Positions 9,545 to 17,482 of a stretch of 64,000 nt of DNA are shown piece after piece. Within the stretch, counting starts at the first letter, position 1; every line of letters starts with the position of its first letter. Source of the stretch: Gammaproteobacteria bacterium (lineage in GTDB: Bacteria; Pseudomonadota; Gammaproteobacteria; JAUZRS01); NCBI GenBank assembly GCA_030949385.1, contig JAUZSP010000002.1, forward strand, positions 1 to 64,000, in the 5' to 3' direction. The notes beneath the pieces are model-generated. The model was not told where the DNA came from. It searched no databases and saw only the letters and a list, made by a program, of their open reading frames with translations. The translations under genes were made by a program, and so were the position numbers.

Positions 9545-9964
9545 TTACTTAGCAACAGGAGCAGCAACTACGGGAGCAGCAGCAGGCTCAACAGCGGCTA
9601 CGGTAGAAGTTGTGTCGGTTTTGGTGGCCACATCGCTGTTGCCTTTAGCAGACGCGTTCATGTTGAAACCGAAAGAACCGGAACCGTTAGCAGAACCGTT
9701 TCCGGTGCCATTTCCAGCGCCGTTACCGTTGGTGTCGGTGCTGTTACCGGTGCTGTCCATGTTGCCTTTGGTATCGGCGTCTGCTTTAGCAGATGCGTTC
9801 ATGCTGAAACCGAAAGAACCGGTGCCGTTACCAGCAGTTTGTGTAGAACCGTTACCATTACTGTTGTTGTAGTTGCTGTTGTTAGCAAAAGGACCGAACC
9901 AAGCGTGAGAAGCAGCAGAAGCGGTCAACAGAGCAGCAGCAGCGATAATTTTCAATGTTTTCAT
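9545..9964 (-). CDS. Sulfur-globule-type secreted structural protein
   Basis: A 139-aa exported protein. It has a clear Sec signal peptide (MKTLKIIAAAALLTASAASHA, cut after SHA), mature start WFGPF, an Asn/Gly-rich body, two copies of a GSFGF(S/N)MNASAK unit about 45 residues apart, and an Ala/Pro/Val tail ending PVVAAPVAK. This matches what I recall of small sulfur-globule envelope proteins of sulfur-oxidising gammaproteobacteria, which coat periplasmic sulfur globules. The ATG at 9964 has GGAG nine bases upstream. A hairpin leader and its own terminator suggest a strongly expressed single gene. No cysteine is present in the mature protein. The assignment is by composition and layout, so moderately sure. 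Confidence 0.65.
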   Translation of the reverse strand: MKTLKIIAAAALLTASAASHAWFGPFANNSNYNNSNGNGSTQTAGNGTGSFGFSMNASAKADADTKGNMDSTGNSTDTNGNGAGNGTGNGSANGSGSFGFNMNASAKGNSDVATKTDTTSTVAAVEPAAAPVVAAPVAK

Positions 9965-10012
9965 CAGGTTAATCTCCAAAAGTTTAATAATCTAAAAAGT
10001 AAAAAAGAGTTT

Positions 10013-10042
10013 GTTTAGGGTGTTGGCGGTGCCTGCCTAAAC
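10013..10042 (-). other. Inverted repeat in the leader of the sulfur-globule-like gene
   Basis: GTTTAGG (10013-10019) and CCTAAAC (10036-10042) form a perfect 7-bp stem, with an inner GGC/GCC pair. It lies about 50-80 bp upstream of the start codon at 9964. It could stabilise the mRNA or bind a regulator. Confidence 0.4.
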
Positions 10043-10102
10043 GATGAAATGGAGTCTATTAGTAATAACTAATATTAGCAAGTTCTTTTTTACTTGTTTT
10101 CT

Positions 10103-10136
10103 AAAATAGATTGAAAAAAGATTTTAGATCTATTTT
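10103..10136 (-). terminator. AT-rich inverted repeat after nadC, possible terminator
   Basis: AAAATAGAT (10103-10111) and ATCTATTTT (10128-10136) are perfect complements, just beyond the nadC stop. A second small inverted repeat (CAAGT / ACTTG) follows at about 10079-10096. No clean T tract follows, so termination is only plausible. Confidence 0.35.
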
Positions 10137-10143
10137 TCTCGTT

Positions 10144-10984
10144 TTAGGGGTTAAAACGCATGGAGAGATCGATGGCTTTGATGTCTTTTGTTAGCGCACC
10201 AATGGAGATGTAGTTAACGCCCGTTTCAGCTTTGGCGCGGATATTGGCCAAGGTGATGTTGCCGGAGGCTTCCAGATCGATTGTGCCTGCGGTGAGATTA
10301 ACCGCTTGTTCGAGCAGAGGCAGATCAAAGTTATCCAGCATAATGCGGTCAGGCTGAGCTGTCAGTGCTTCTTGCAGTTGATTGAGGTTTTCGACTTCGA
10401 CCTCAAGCAGTACTTCAGAATTGATGCGACGAGCGGTGCGAATGGCGGTGGTGATGCTGCCTGCGGCGGCAATGTGATTCTCTTTGATCAGAAAGGCATC
10501 GAAGAGGCCGATGCGATGGTTGTGACAACCACCCACTTTAACGGCGTATTTTTGTGCTAAACGCCAACCAGGCAGGGTTTTTCGGGTGTCGAGCACTTTG
10601 ACATCGGTACCCGCCACCGCTTGGACGTAGCGATGGGCGCTGCTGGCGGTGGCGGAGAGGCTCTGTAAAAAGTTGAGTGCCGTGCGCTCCCCCTGAGAGC
10701 AGGCTGCGAGCGCAGCCGTGCAGGGTGCAGAGTGTTTGTTTGGCGCTGAGCGTCTCGCCTTCTTGAGCGAGCCATTTAATGCTTATGCTGGGATCAATTT
10801 GGCGAAAGACCTCGTCAAACCAAGCAGTGCCACATAAAACAGCAGTCTCGCGACAGACGATGCTGGCGTTGGCGTGTTGTTCGATGGGGATGAGTTGAGC
10901 ACTGAGGTCGCCGTCACCAATGTCTTCGGTGAGGGCATTTTTTACCATCTGCTGGATCAGTTGTTTGGTGGGTAAGATAGTCAT
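10144..10984 (-). pseudogene. nadC: Nicotinate-nucleotide pyrophosphorylase (quinolinate phosphoribosyltransferase), frameshifted
   Basis: NadC makes nicotinate mononucleotide from quinolinate and PRPP in NAD synthesis. The first half (from 10984) reads ALTEDIGDGDLSAQLIP to CARSLLSG. The second half continues in another frame as [35 protein letters not shown], with the catalytic Arg/His/Lys residues intact. The break is at a run of five C (10689-10693, G5 in the coding sense). Four G restores the family sequence [10 protein letters not shown]. The gene normally matters for NAD supply, so a sequencing error is likely, but as written it is broken. It is adjacent to the phosphodiesterase gene. 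Confidence 0.9.
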
Positions 10985-11550
10985 CAGTGTGGTCTGGGCT
11001 CTTCGCTAAAACGGATGGTTTCGATGTTCCACTCTTTTTCCGAGGCGGTCAGAATCAGGCAGCTGGGACCGCCGTTGGTACGCACTCGCCCTGATGCGCC
11101 TGGGTTGACCACCCACGGTGTTTGGCTTTTGTCGATCACCTGTTTGTGGGTGTGGCCGTAAATGACGATGCGTGCCTCGGGATGGGTGGCACGCAGCGCA
11201 TCGTGGCAAGGGGTGTGATGTCCGTGAACATGACCGTGTTCCATTGCCAAAATACCGCCTGGTAGGGTGAGCTTGGCCTCCCTGGGCAGGCGCTCCACAA
11301 CATCATTGGCTTCGGGCCAACGACCGGGAAGATCGTTGTTGCCGGTGACGGCAATCAGTCGTTCTGTGAGCGTGGCCAATTGTTGTAACACGGTGACATC
11401 ACAGATGTCTCCGGCGTGCAAAATGTAGTCACAACCGCGCAGCTTTCCGATAATACGTTCATCGAGATGAGCGTGGCTGTCGGAGAGAATACCGACCACA
11501 ACCGATGTGTCTGAAATCGGTTGTGAGTGGGGTTGGTTAAGTGACTTCAC
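10984..11550 (-). CDS. YfcE/MJ0936-type metallophosphoesterase
   Basis: A 188-aa calcineurin-like phosphodiesterase. It has the metal motifs GILSDSHAH near residue 22, LHAGDICD, VTGNND, MEHGHVHGH and YGHTHK, followed by VVNPGASGRVR. Small enzymes of this class hydrolyse phosphodiesters in vitro; the physiological substrate is usually unknown. Start: GTG at 11550, which overlaps the end of the cysteine-cluster gene by 14 bp and follows a purine-rich GAAGAAG. A longer frame upstream is only a shadow of that neighbour. It shares its last base with the nadC start codon, so the three genes may be one transcript. Confidence 0.85.
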   Translation of the reverse strand: MKSLNQPHSQPISDTSVVVGILSDSHAHLDERIIGKLRGCDYILHAGDICDVTVLQQLATLTERLIAVTGNNDLPGRWPEANDVVERLPREAKLTLPGGILAMEHGHVHGHHTPCHDALRATHPEARIVIYGHTHKQVIDKSQTPWVVNPGASGRVRTNGGPSCLILTASEKEWNIETIRFSEEPRPH

Positions 11551-12439
11551 GGCGTTGTTCTTCTTCACGTTTACGGGCTTCGGCAATTTCGCTTTCTCGG
11601 CGCATTTCCAAGATTTCTTTACGTTCTGCAATGCGTTTTTCAAAGGCACCTTTCTGTTCTTCCAAGGTTTTTTCGGCAAACAAAATTTGGCGCAAGAACT
11701 GGTAACCGAATTCCATCGCGATGATGTCGTCTTTGGCGATGGCTTCGTAGGTGCTGTCGGCCAGATCGTAGCTCTTTTTGAATGAATCACTGGCAATAAA
11801 ACGACGAAAGCGATCCATGTCATAGGAGGCCATAAAAAAGAGTTGCAGGCTCAATGAAGAGGGGCGACCGATGCTGGGGCCAGCAGAACGTTTTTTCAGC
11901 ATTAACTGCAACCAGCCACGATTGTGTTCATCGTAAACTTCTGCTTTTTGTTCTTTTCGATAGTCGCCAATGGTGATGGTGCGATCTTCTTTGTGCCCCA
12001 TGCAGTGGGACTCTTTTACCAGTGAGAAATGGGCTTCATCGGTGGTGGAGTCTTTGTGGTGCATCGCCAGCATGGCGACGGGGTAATAACGACAGACCGC
12101 AGGACGATCTTCGTAGACCGTGCAGCCGTCTTCATTCAAAAAGGAGCAGGCACCGTCGTTGTCGGTTTTCAGCTTGACTCCAGGTAGGCCGTCTCGATCC
12201 ATCTCAAAGGGTACGGTGTGGTCGGCGAGAAATTCGCTGGAGTTTTTGTCCAGACGTTGTTTCAGGCGGATGATGTCGTAGGGTGCCAAGGTGATGTCGG
12301 CCTGTTTACAACAGGCGTTAAAACAGGAGATTTCTTTGTGGCAGCGAAATTGGATTTCGGTCTCCAGCTCCATCACTTCAGGGACGATGTCGCTGGTGAA
12401 GGGGATGTCTTCTGGGTTGACGGGGTTATGTGTACTCAT
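11537..12439 (-). CDS. YkgJ-family cysteine-cluster protein with C-terminal coiled coil
   Basis: A 300-aa protein. Residues about 30-150 carry the CxxxCxxCC-type cluster (CHKEISCFNACCKQ) and later cysteines in CSFLNEDGCTVYEDRPAVCRYYP, the YkgJ metal-binding (Zn or Fe-S) signature. The last 60 residues form a highly charged Glu/Arg/Lys coiled coil, which is not part of the basic YkgJ fold. It lies directly downstream of aprA on the same strand, separated by the apr terminator. I recall YkgJ-like genes near aprBA in sulfur oxidisers. A role in cluster assembly or maturation is inference only. Confidence 0.8.
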   Translation of the reverse strand: MSTHNPVNPEDIPFTSDIVPEVMELETEIQFRCHKEISCFNACCKQADITLAPYDIIRLKQRLDKNSSEFLADHTVPFEMDRDGLPGVKLKTDNDGACSFLNEDGCTVYEDRPAVCRYYPVAMLAMHHKDSTTDEAHFSLVKESHCMGHKEDRTITIGDYRKEQKAEVYDEHNRGWLQLMLKKRSAGPSIGRPSSLSLQLFFMASYDMDRFRRFIASDSFKKSYDLADSTYEAIAKDDIIAMEFGYQFLRQILFAEKTLEEQKGAFEKRIAERKEILEMRRESEIAEARKREEEQRREVT

Positions 12440-12550
12440 GTCTGTTTCCTTATTTGATGGCCGGATATCGACAATCGGTCCTGATGTGATGTTGCCTCGG
12501 GGGTCACTCTGCCAGAGGCCGATTGCGGATATTTAGGCTTTTCTGTAACG

Positions 12551-12580
12551 AAAAAATCCGAACACCTTTCAGTGTCCGGA
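12551..12580 (-). terminator. Rho-independent terminator of aprBA
   Basis: TCCGaACAC (12557 on) pairs with GTGTcCGGA (to 12580), and on the minus strand six T follow (12551-12556). It starts about 30 bp after the aprA stop and separates aprBA from the cysteine-cluster gene. Confidence 0.85.
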
Positions 12581-12610
12581 CTTTTCAAACCAATAAACTG
12601 CTAAGTAGAC

Positions 12611-14620
12611 TTACTTGAACAGTTTGGCTTTGTCAACAATATCGACGTGAGCGCGCTTGAAACACGTCCACTTTTGAGTCTCTTTGCTGTAGATGGAGTT
12701 GACAAAACAGTGCCAGTTCTCTTCATCAACAAAGTTTTTATCCATGCGGTAGTAGAAACCAGGATAACGTGACTCTTCACGGAACTCGATGTGCTTCATG
12801 TGCGCTTCAGCAGTCAGGATGCGATGGTAGTTTTCCCATGCACGCAGCAATTCGTGCAGATCTTTCGCACGCATTTTTTCTGCATCTTCCTTCAGCATGT
12901 CCATCTTCTCACCAGCAACCCGCAGCATTTCTGCGTTGGTGTTGTAGTAAGTAGAACAACCGGCAACGTACTCATCCATAATTTTTTGCAGACGGAACTG
13001 CAACATTTTAGGGGTGATGTAGTTCGGGTTGACGTCGATCGCAGTACTGTAGTCTTTGAACTCCAGGAAGGTACGAACGGGTTGATAAATGGCATCAACC
13101 AAGGTGTCAATGTCGGTATCCAACTCAGGTGAGAAGTCTTGGTTGTCAATGCAGTACTTGACCATGGACTTAGCAGCCATCCGACCTTCAGCGTGAGAGC
13201 CAGAGGAGAACTTATGCCCAGAAGCACCAACACCATCACCGGCGGTGAACAGACCACTGACGGTGGTCATACCACGGTAGCCCCAGTTCCAACCTGAAGG
13301 CAGGTGGCCTGGCACTTTGTCGGCTTCGTCATGTTCTTCAGTGGTGGGTGCACCAACGTCCGTAGGACCAGAGGTCCAGATACCACAACAACCGGAGTGA
13401 GAACCCAACAGGTAGGGTTCGGTAGGCATCAGCTCGGAGTTTTTCTTCTCAGGCTCAATGTTTTCACCAACCCAGACACCACATTGGCCGATACACATAT
13501 CGAGGAAATCTTCCCACGCTTCTGCTTCCAGATGTTTCACTTCGCGAGGAGACAAGGTTTTGCGCAAGTTAGCCAGAGCGGTAACGGTGTCCATCCAGAT
13601 GGGACCACGACCTTCTTTCATCTCTTTCAGCATTAAGTGGTTACGCAAGCAAGACGCAGGAACCGCTGCCTGACCGTAAGGAGGGTAGTCGTTCAGCATC
13701 TCTTTGTTGCGATCCATGTACACTTCACCAAAAGCGTTGGTTGCTTTGGCTTTGAAGAGCAGGAACCACGCGCCAACAGGACCGTAACCGTCTTTAAAAC
13801 GGGTGGGTACAAAGCGGTTTTCCATCATGGTCAATTCAGCACCGGCTTCGGCAGCCATGGAATAGGTAGAACCTGCATTCCAAACGGGGTACCACGCACG
13901 GCCTTGACCTTCGCCTACGGAACGAGGACGGAAGATGTTGACACAACCACCCGCGGCCAACAGGATCGCTTTGGCTTTGTAAACCACGATTTTGTGATCA
14001 CGAGTAGAGAAACCCACTGCGCCAGCGATGCGGCTAGGATCGTTTTTGTCGTTGATCAGTTTGACGATGAAGATACGTTCTTCAATGCGGTCAATACCGA
14101 GGGATTTTTTCGCAGCTTCAGCAACGATCCATTTGTAGGATTCGCCGTTGATCATGATTTGCCATTTACCAGAACGTACGGGTTTGCCGCCGTCTTTCAA
14201 TGAGGTCATGCCTTTAGAGCCGTCAAAACGCTCGCCGTTTTCGTCGGTTTTCCAGATGGGCAGACCCCATTCTTCAAACAGATGTACGGATTCATCAACC
14301 ACACGACCGAGATCGTAGGCTAAATCATCACGGGTCAGCCCCATCAAATCGTTAGAGACCATGCGCGCGTAATCCGCAGGATCCTGCTCAGCACCGATGT
14401 AGGTGTTGATCGCAGAGAGACCCTGGGCAACCGCACCAGAACGATCCATTGCGGCTTTATCAACCAGTTTGATCTTCAGATCAATACCGTGCTCTTCTTT
14501 TGCTTTTTTTGCCCAAGGCATGATTTCGTACGCAGCACCGCAACACGCCATGCCACCACCAATCATGAGGATATCAACCTCTTCTTGGACTACCTCTGGA
14601 TTTCCAAATTCACCAGCCAT
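12611..14620 (-). CDS. aprA: Adenylylsulfate (APS) reductase, alpha subunit
   Basis: A 669-aa flavoprotein of the fumarate-reductase/succinate-dehydrogenase superfamily. In sulfur oxidisers it runs in reverse, joining sulfite and AMP to APS in the cytoplasm. Visible features: the FAD dinucleotide fold IGGGMACCGAAYE near residue 19, DRSGAVAQGLSAINTY, the central substrate region ANLRKTLSPREV, and GLFTAGDGVGASGHKFSSGSHAEG near 465, typical of AprA. Sequence and length fit the dissimilatory enzyme. It lies 55 bp downstream of aprB with GAGGAA before the ATG. No aprM or qmo gene adjoins it in this window. Confidence 0.97.
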   Translation of the reverse strand: MAGEFGNPEVVQEEVDILMIGGGMACCGAAYEIMPWAKKAKEEHGIDLKIKLVDKAAMDRSGAVAQGLSAINTYIGAEQDPADYARMVSNDLMGLTRDDLAYDLGRVVDESVHLFEEWGLPIWKTDENGERFDGSKGMTSLKDGGKPVRSGKWQIMINGESYKWIVAEAAKKSLGIDRIEERIFIVKLINDKNDPSRIAGAVGFSTRDHKIVVYKAKAILLAAGGCVNIFRPRSVGEGQGRAWYPVWNAGSTYSMAAEAGAELTMMENRFVPTRFKDGYGPVGAWFLLFKAKATNAFGEVYMDRNKEMLNDYPPYGQAAVPASCLRNHLMLKEMKEGRGPIWMDTVTALANLRKTLSPREVKHLEAEAWEDFLDMCIGQCGVWVGENIEPEKKNSELMPTEPYLLGSHSGCCGIWTSGPTDVGAPTTEEHDEADKVPGHLPSGWNWGYRGMTTVSGLFTAGDGVGASGHKFSSGSHAEGRMAAKSMVKYCIDNQDFSPELDTDIDTLVDAIYQPVRTFLEFKDYSTAIDVNPNYITPKMLQFRLQKIMDEYVAGCSTYYNTNAEMLRVAGEKMDMLKEDAEKMRAKDLHELLRAWENYHRILTAEAHMKHIEFREESRYPGFYYRMDKNFVDEENWHCFVNSIYSKETQKWTCFKRAHVDIVDKAKLFK

Positions 14621-14675
14621 TCTTCTAATTCCTCAAATTTTTTCAAAAAATGCGTCAATAACGACAAAGGTCAAG

Positions 14676-15149
14676 TTACTTACGGATCAGCTCGCTGGGA
14701 TCGCCTTCGCGGAAACCGTTCTGTTCTTTGTGGTTGAAGAAACCGATTTTTTCGATGTTGGCCATATCAGCTTCTGCTTTGCCACCGTAACAATCGATAG
14801 AACCTTCAGGTGTGGTACGGATAGGGAATTTGAAGCGTTTCAAGGTGCCGTTACGGAATTTGATCGTCCACATAATGGAGTCAGAACCACGCAGAGGCTG
14901 CACAGAACCACCCAAAGGCACAACGTCAGCGTAGTGACGTGCTTCAATGGCGTTTTGAGGACAGATTTTCACGCAGGAGTAACACTCCCAGCACTGCTCA
15001 GGCTCTTGGTTGTATGATTTCATCGCGTGGCCGGTTTCAGAACCGTCTTTGTCGAGTTTCATCAAATCGTGGGGGCAGATGTACATGCAAGCAGTCTTAT
15101 CTTGACCTTTACATCCATCACATTTCTCAGTACGTACGAACGTTGGCAT
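14676..15149 (-). CDS. aprB: Adenylylsulfate (APS) reductase, beta subunit
   Basis: A 157-aa ferredoxin-like subunit that carries electrons away from the AprA flavin. The N-terminal half binds two [4Fe-4S] clusters: CDGCKGQDKTACMYICP and CWECYSCVKICP. The C-terminal half is the AprB-specific tail that wraps around AprA (WTIKFRNGTLKRFKFPIRT). An AAGGAG lies nine bases before the ATG. First gene of the two-gene aprBA operon, read from the promoter at 15261-15289. Confidence 0.97.
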   Translation of the reverse strand: MPTFVRTEKCDGCKGQDKTACMYICPHDLMKLDKDGSETGHAMKSYNQEPEQCWECYSCVKICPQNAIEARHYADVVPLGGSVQPLRGSDSIMWTIKFRNGTLKRFKFPIRTTPEGSIDCYGGKAEADMANIEKIGFFNHKEQNGFREGDPSELIRK

Positions 15150-15260
15150 CGTAGTAACTCCTTAAGGGGTCGTAGTGAACTACAAAAGTGCTCATAGAGA
15201 GCCGGTTTCTTCATTTTTCAAAAAAACCAATTAGGGTAGGATTTTTCTGAATTGCACCAC

Positions 15261-15289
15261 TTTATAGAGGGTTGGTGGGTAAAATCCAA
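15261..15289 (-). promoter_or_regulatory. Candidate sigma-70 promoter of aprBA
   Basis: On the minus strand TTGGAT (15289-15284) and TATAAA (15266-15261) are exactly 17 bp apart. This leaves an untranslated leader of about 100 bases before aprB. No operator is obvious. Confidence 0.5.
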
Positions 15290-15405
15290 ACAGAATTTCC
15301 TTTGTGGTCATAAGGCAAGCTTATAAATCTATTTTATTTCCTTTCTGTTGGTGCTTGGGTTGGTTGCCTGTTTGTGCCAATATCTGTTTGCGAAAGTGAG
15401 GTTAG

Positions 15406-16401
15406 ATGGATGTTAATGGCAATGAAAATAATAAGTTTATGACTACTGAAACGTATCGTTGTGTGGTGATGTTTGCGGATGTGGCGGGAAGTACCCGACT
15501 TTACGAGGAGTTGGGGGATCAACTGGCGCAACAAGTGATCGCTGAACGTCTCGTTTCTATGGCAGCCGTGGTGGAGCGTTTTCAAGGTACGGTGATTAAA
15601 ACCATCGGTGATGAGATCATGGTGCGTTTTGATGAGCCGGACCTGGCTGTGATGGCAGCCTGTCATATTCATGAACTGGGTGCCTCAAAAACGGTGCAGG
15701 GAGTGATTCTTTCTGAGCACATTGGTCTGCACTACGGCTCGACGGTGCTTTCCAATGGCGATCTGTTTGGTGATGCGGTCAATGTGGCCGCACGTCTGAC
15801 CAGTGTGGCGCGTGGCGGGCAAATTATGACTTCACAAGAGACCATGGATCGACTCTCTGACGATTTGAGTCTGTTGGCGCGCCGTTTTGATCTGACAAAA
15901 GTTAAGGGACGCAGCCAGCCGATTATTATGTATGAGGTGATTTGGGAGTCGGAGGATGACGTTACCGGCATTCATGAGCAGGGAGTCACTCGTCCCTTGG
16001 CGCTGGAGCCGTTGCTGCTGCGTTGTCACACGGAAGAGCGCACTCTGCTACCCAATTCAGTGATGTTGTTGGGGCGTGGCAGTCAATGTGATTTGGTGAT
16101 TAAAGGTAATGCGATTTCGCGCTTGCACGCCTTTATTGAGTATCACAATGGTAAATTTATCTTGCGTGATGAGAGCACCAATGGGACTTATGTGAAAATG
16201 AAAGAGGGGCGTGCTGTCTACCTACGTCGAGAGGAGTTGCCGTTGCTCGGCTCAGGGGTGATCAGTTTGGGTGCGCCGGTCAGAGAACCGGATCATCGCC
16301 TGCTCTATTTTGATGCGCAACAGGGTGAAGAGCAAGCAGAGAGTGAAGCGGAAAAACTCACTGTTTTGATCGGTGTTCAGCCTGTTAAAATGAGCCGTTA
16401 G
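15406..16401 (+). CDS. Class III adenylate/guanylate cyclase with C-terminal FHA domain
   Basis: A 331-aa soluble signalling protein. Residues about 16-190 form the class III cyclase catalytic domain: MFADVAGSTRLYEELGD (metal-binding Asp), TIGDEIMVRF (second Asp), GDAVNVAARL and the substrate-region VKGRSQPI. Residues about 215-310 are a forkhead-associated domain (LGRGSQCDLVI, ISRLHAFIEY, DESTNGTYVK), which binds phosphothreonine. It is convergent with the PilU-like gene and 2 kb from a Ser/Thr kinase that could phosphorylate its partner. No membrane segment. Whether it makes cAMP or cGMP cannot be decided. Confidence 0.9.
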   Translation: MDVNGNENNKFMTTETYRCVVMFADVAGSTRLYEELGDQLAQQVIAERLVSMAAVVERFQGTVIKTIGDEIMVRFDEPDLAVMAACHIHELGASKTVQGVILSEHIGLHYGSTVLSNGDLFGDAVNVAARLTSVARGGQIMTSQETMDRLSDDLSLLARRFDLTKVKGRSQPIIMYEVIWESEDDVTGIHEQGVTRPLALEPLLLRCHTEERTLLPNSVMLLGRGSQCDLVIKGNAISRLHAFIEYHNGKFILRDESTNGTYVKMKEGRAVYLRREELPLLGSGVISLGAPVREPDHRLLYFDAQQGEEQAESEAEKLTVLIGVQPVKMSR

Positions 16402-17465
16402 TTTTGTGGTGTTTCACGAAATTGTTCAAATTCACGTTTGCTGAGGGCTTTTTGGTAGGCTTCCTCACCGGTGATGAGTTGTTGATCGAGCAGTTTGCGT
16501 AAGGCTCCATCCATCGCTTGCATCCCCAGCAAGGCACCACTTTGCATCACATCATCCAGCTGATTGGTTTTACCTTCGCGCAGCAGATTGGAGACCGCCG
16601 AGGTGTTGATCAGGATTTCAATTGCGGCAACTCTGCCGCTGCCGTCGGCTCGCCGAGCCAACTGTTGAGAAATAATGCAGCGCAAAGAGGTGGAGAGCAT
16701 GGTGCGCACCTGAGCCTGCTTGGAGGAGGGGTAGGAGTTGATGATGCGATCCACGGTGTCGGAGGCGCGGTTGGTGTGCAGCGTCCCCAATACCAAGATG
16801 CCGGTTTCAGCGGCAGTGACCGCGAGGCTGATGGTTTCATGGTCGCGCATCTCACCGACCAGAATGGCATCGGGATCTTCACGCAAGGCCGAGCGCAGTG
16901 CGCTGGCAAAACTGGGTGTGTGTAAACCAACTTGGCGTTGGCTGATCAGGCACTGCTTGCGCTGGTGGGTAAACTCAATCGGATCTTCAATGGTGATGAT
17001 GTGACCCTTCTTTTTGCGATTGATGGAGTCCACAATCGCAGCCAGCGTGGTGGACTTGCCTGAGCCGGTTTTGCCAGTGACTAAAATCAAGCCCTGTTTG
17101 TCCATGCTGAGGCTGGAAATGATGCTGGGCAGCCCGAGTTCTTCAAGGCTCATGGCTTTATTGGGGATGGCACGAAAGACCATGCAGACGCCGTTTAGGT
17201 GGCGAAAGGCGTTGACCCTAAAGCGTGCCAGATGTTCGATGCTGTAGGCAAAATCGGCTCCGTCGTCTTTTTCAAAACTCAATCGGGCGGTTTGATCCAT
17301 GATTTCATAAAGATATTCATGGACTTTTTCTGAGTGCAGCGGTGGTTCGTCAAACGGAGCCAGATCACCGGTTTTACGGATTCGAGGCGGATCACCCGCA
17401 ATCAGATGCAGGTCGGAACCTTCGGATTCAATCAATTTTCGCAGCAGTCGGTCTACTTGGTTCAT
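16398..17465 (-). CDS. PilT/PilU-type type IV pilus retraction ATPase (paralogue 1)
   Basis: A 355-aa secretion-superfamily ATPase. An N-terminal PAS-like domain (GSDLHLIAGDPPRIR) is followed by Walker A GKTGSGKST near 137, the Asp box ITIEDPIEF, Walker B REDPDAILVGEMRD and the His box GTLHTN. A C-terminal AVSNLLREGK corresponds to the PilT AIRNLIREGK motif. Such ATPases power pilus retraction and twitching. It is followed after 17 bp by its paralogue on the same strand. Which of the two is PilT and which PilU is not certain. Confidence 0.9.
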   Translation of the reverse strand: MNQVDRLLRKLIESEGSDLHLIAGDPPRIRKTGDLAPFDEPPLHSEKVHEYLYEIMDQTARLSFEKDDGADFAYSIEHLARFRVNAFRHLNGVCMVFRAIPNKAMSLEELGLPSIISSLSMDKQGLILVTGKTGSGKSTTLAAIVDSINRKKKGHIITIEDPIEFTHQRKQCLISQRQVGLHTPSFASALRSALREDPDAILVGEMRDHETISLAVTAAETGILVLGTLHTNRASDTVDRIINSYPSSKQAQVRTMLSTSLRCIISQQLARRADGSGRVAAIEILINTSAVSNLLREGKTNQLDDVMQSGALLGMQAMDGALRKLLDQQLITGEEAYQKALSKREFEQFRETPQN

Positions 17466-17482
17466 GGTCTTCTATCTTGACC

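Noticed and set aside
9405-9872. 155-codon plus-strand frame with PLPLVSVLLP-type repeats
   Set aside because: It is the antisense reading of the repetitive sulfur-globule-like gene, which has a signal peptide, ribosome-binding site and terminator on the other strand.
11551-11823. N-terminal extension of the phosphodiesterase frame
   Set aside because: It overlaps the cysteine-cluster coding sequence in another frame and has no homology-like content; GTG 11550 fits better.
12494-12519. GCCTC/GAGGC hairpin upstream of the cysteine-cluster gene
   Set aside because: Stem of only five to six pairs and no T run; too weak to call a terminator or regulatory RNA.
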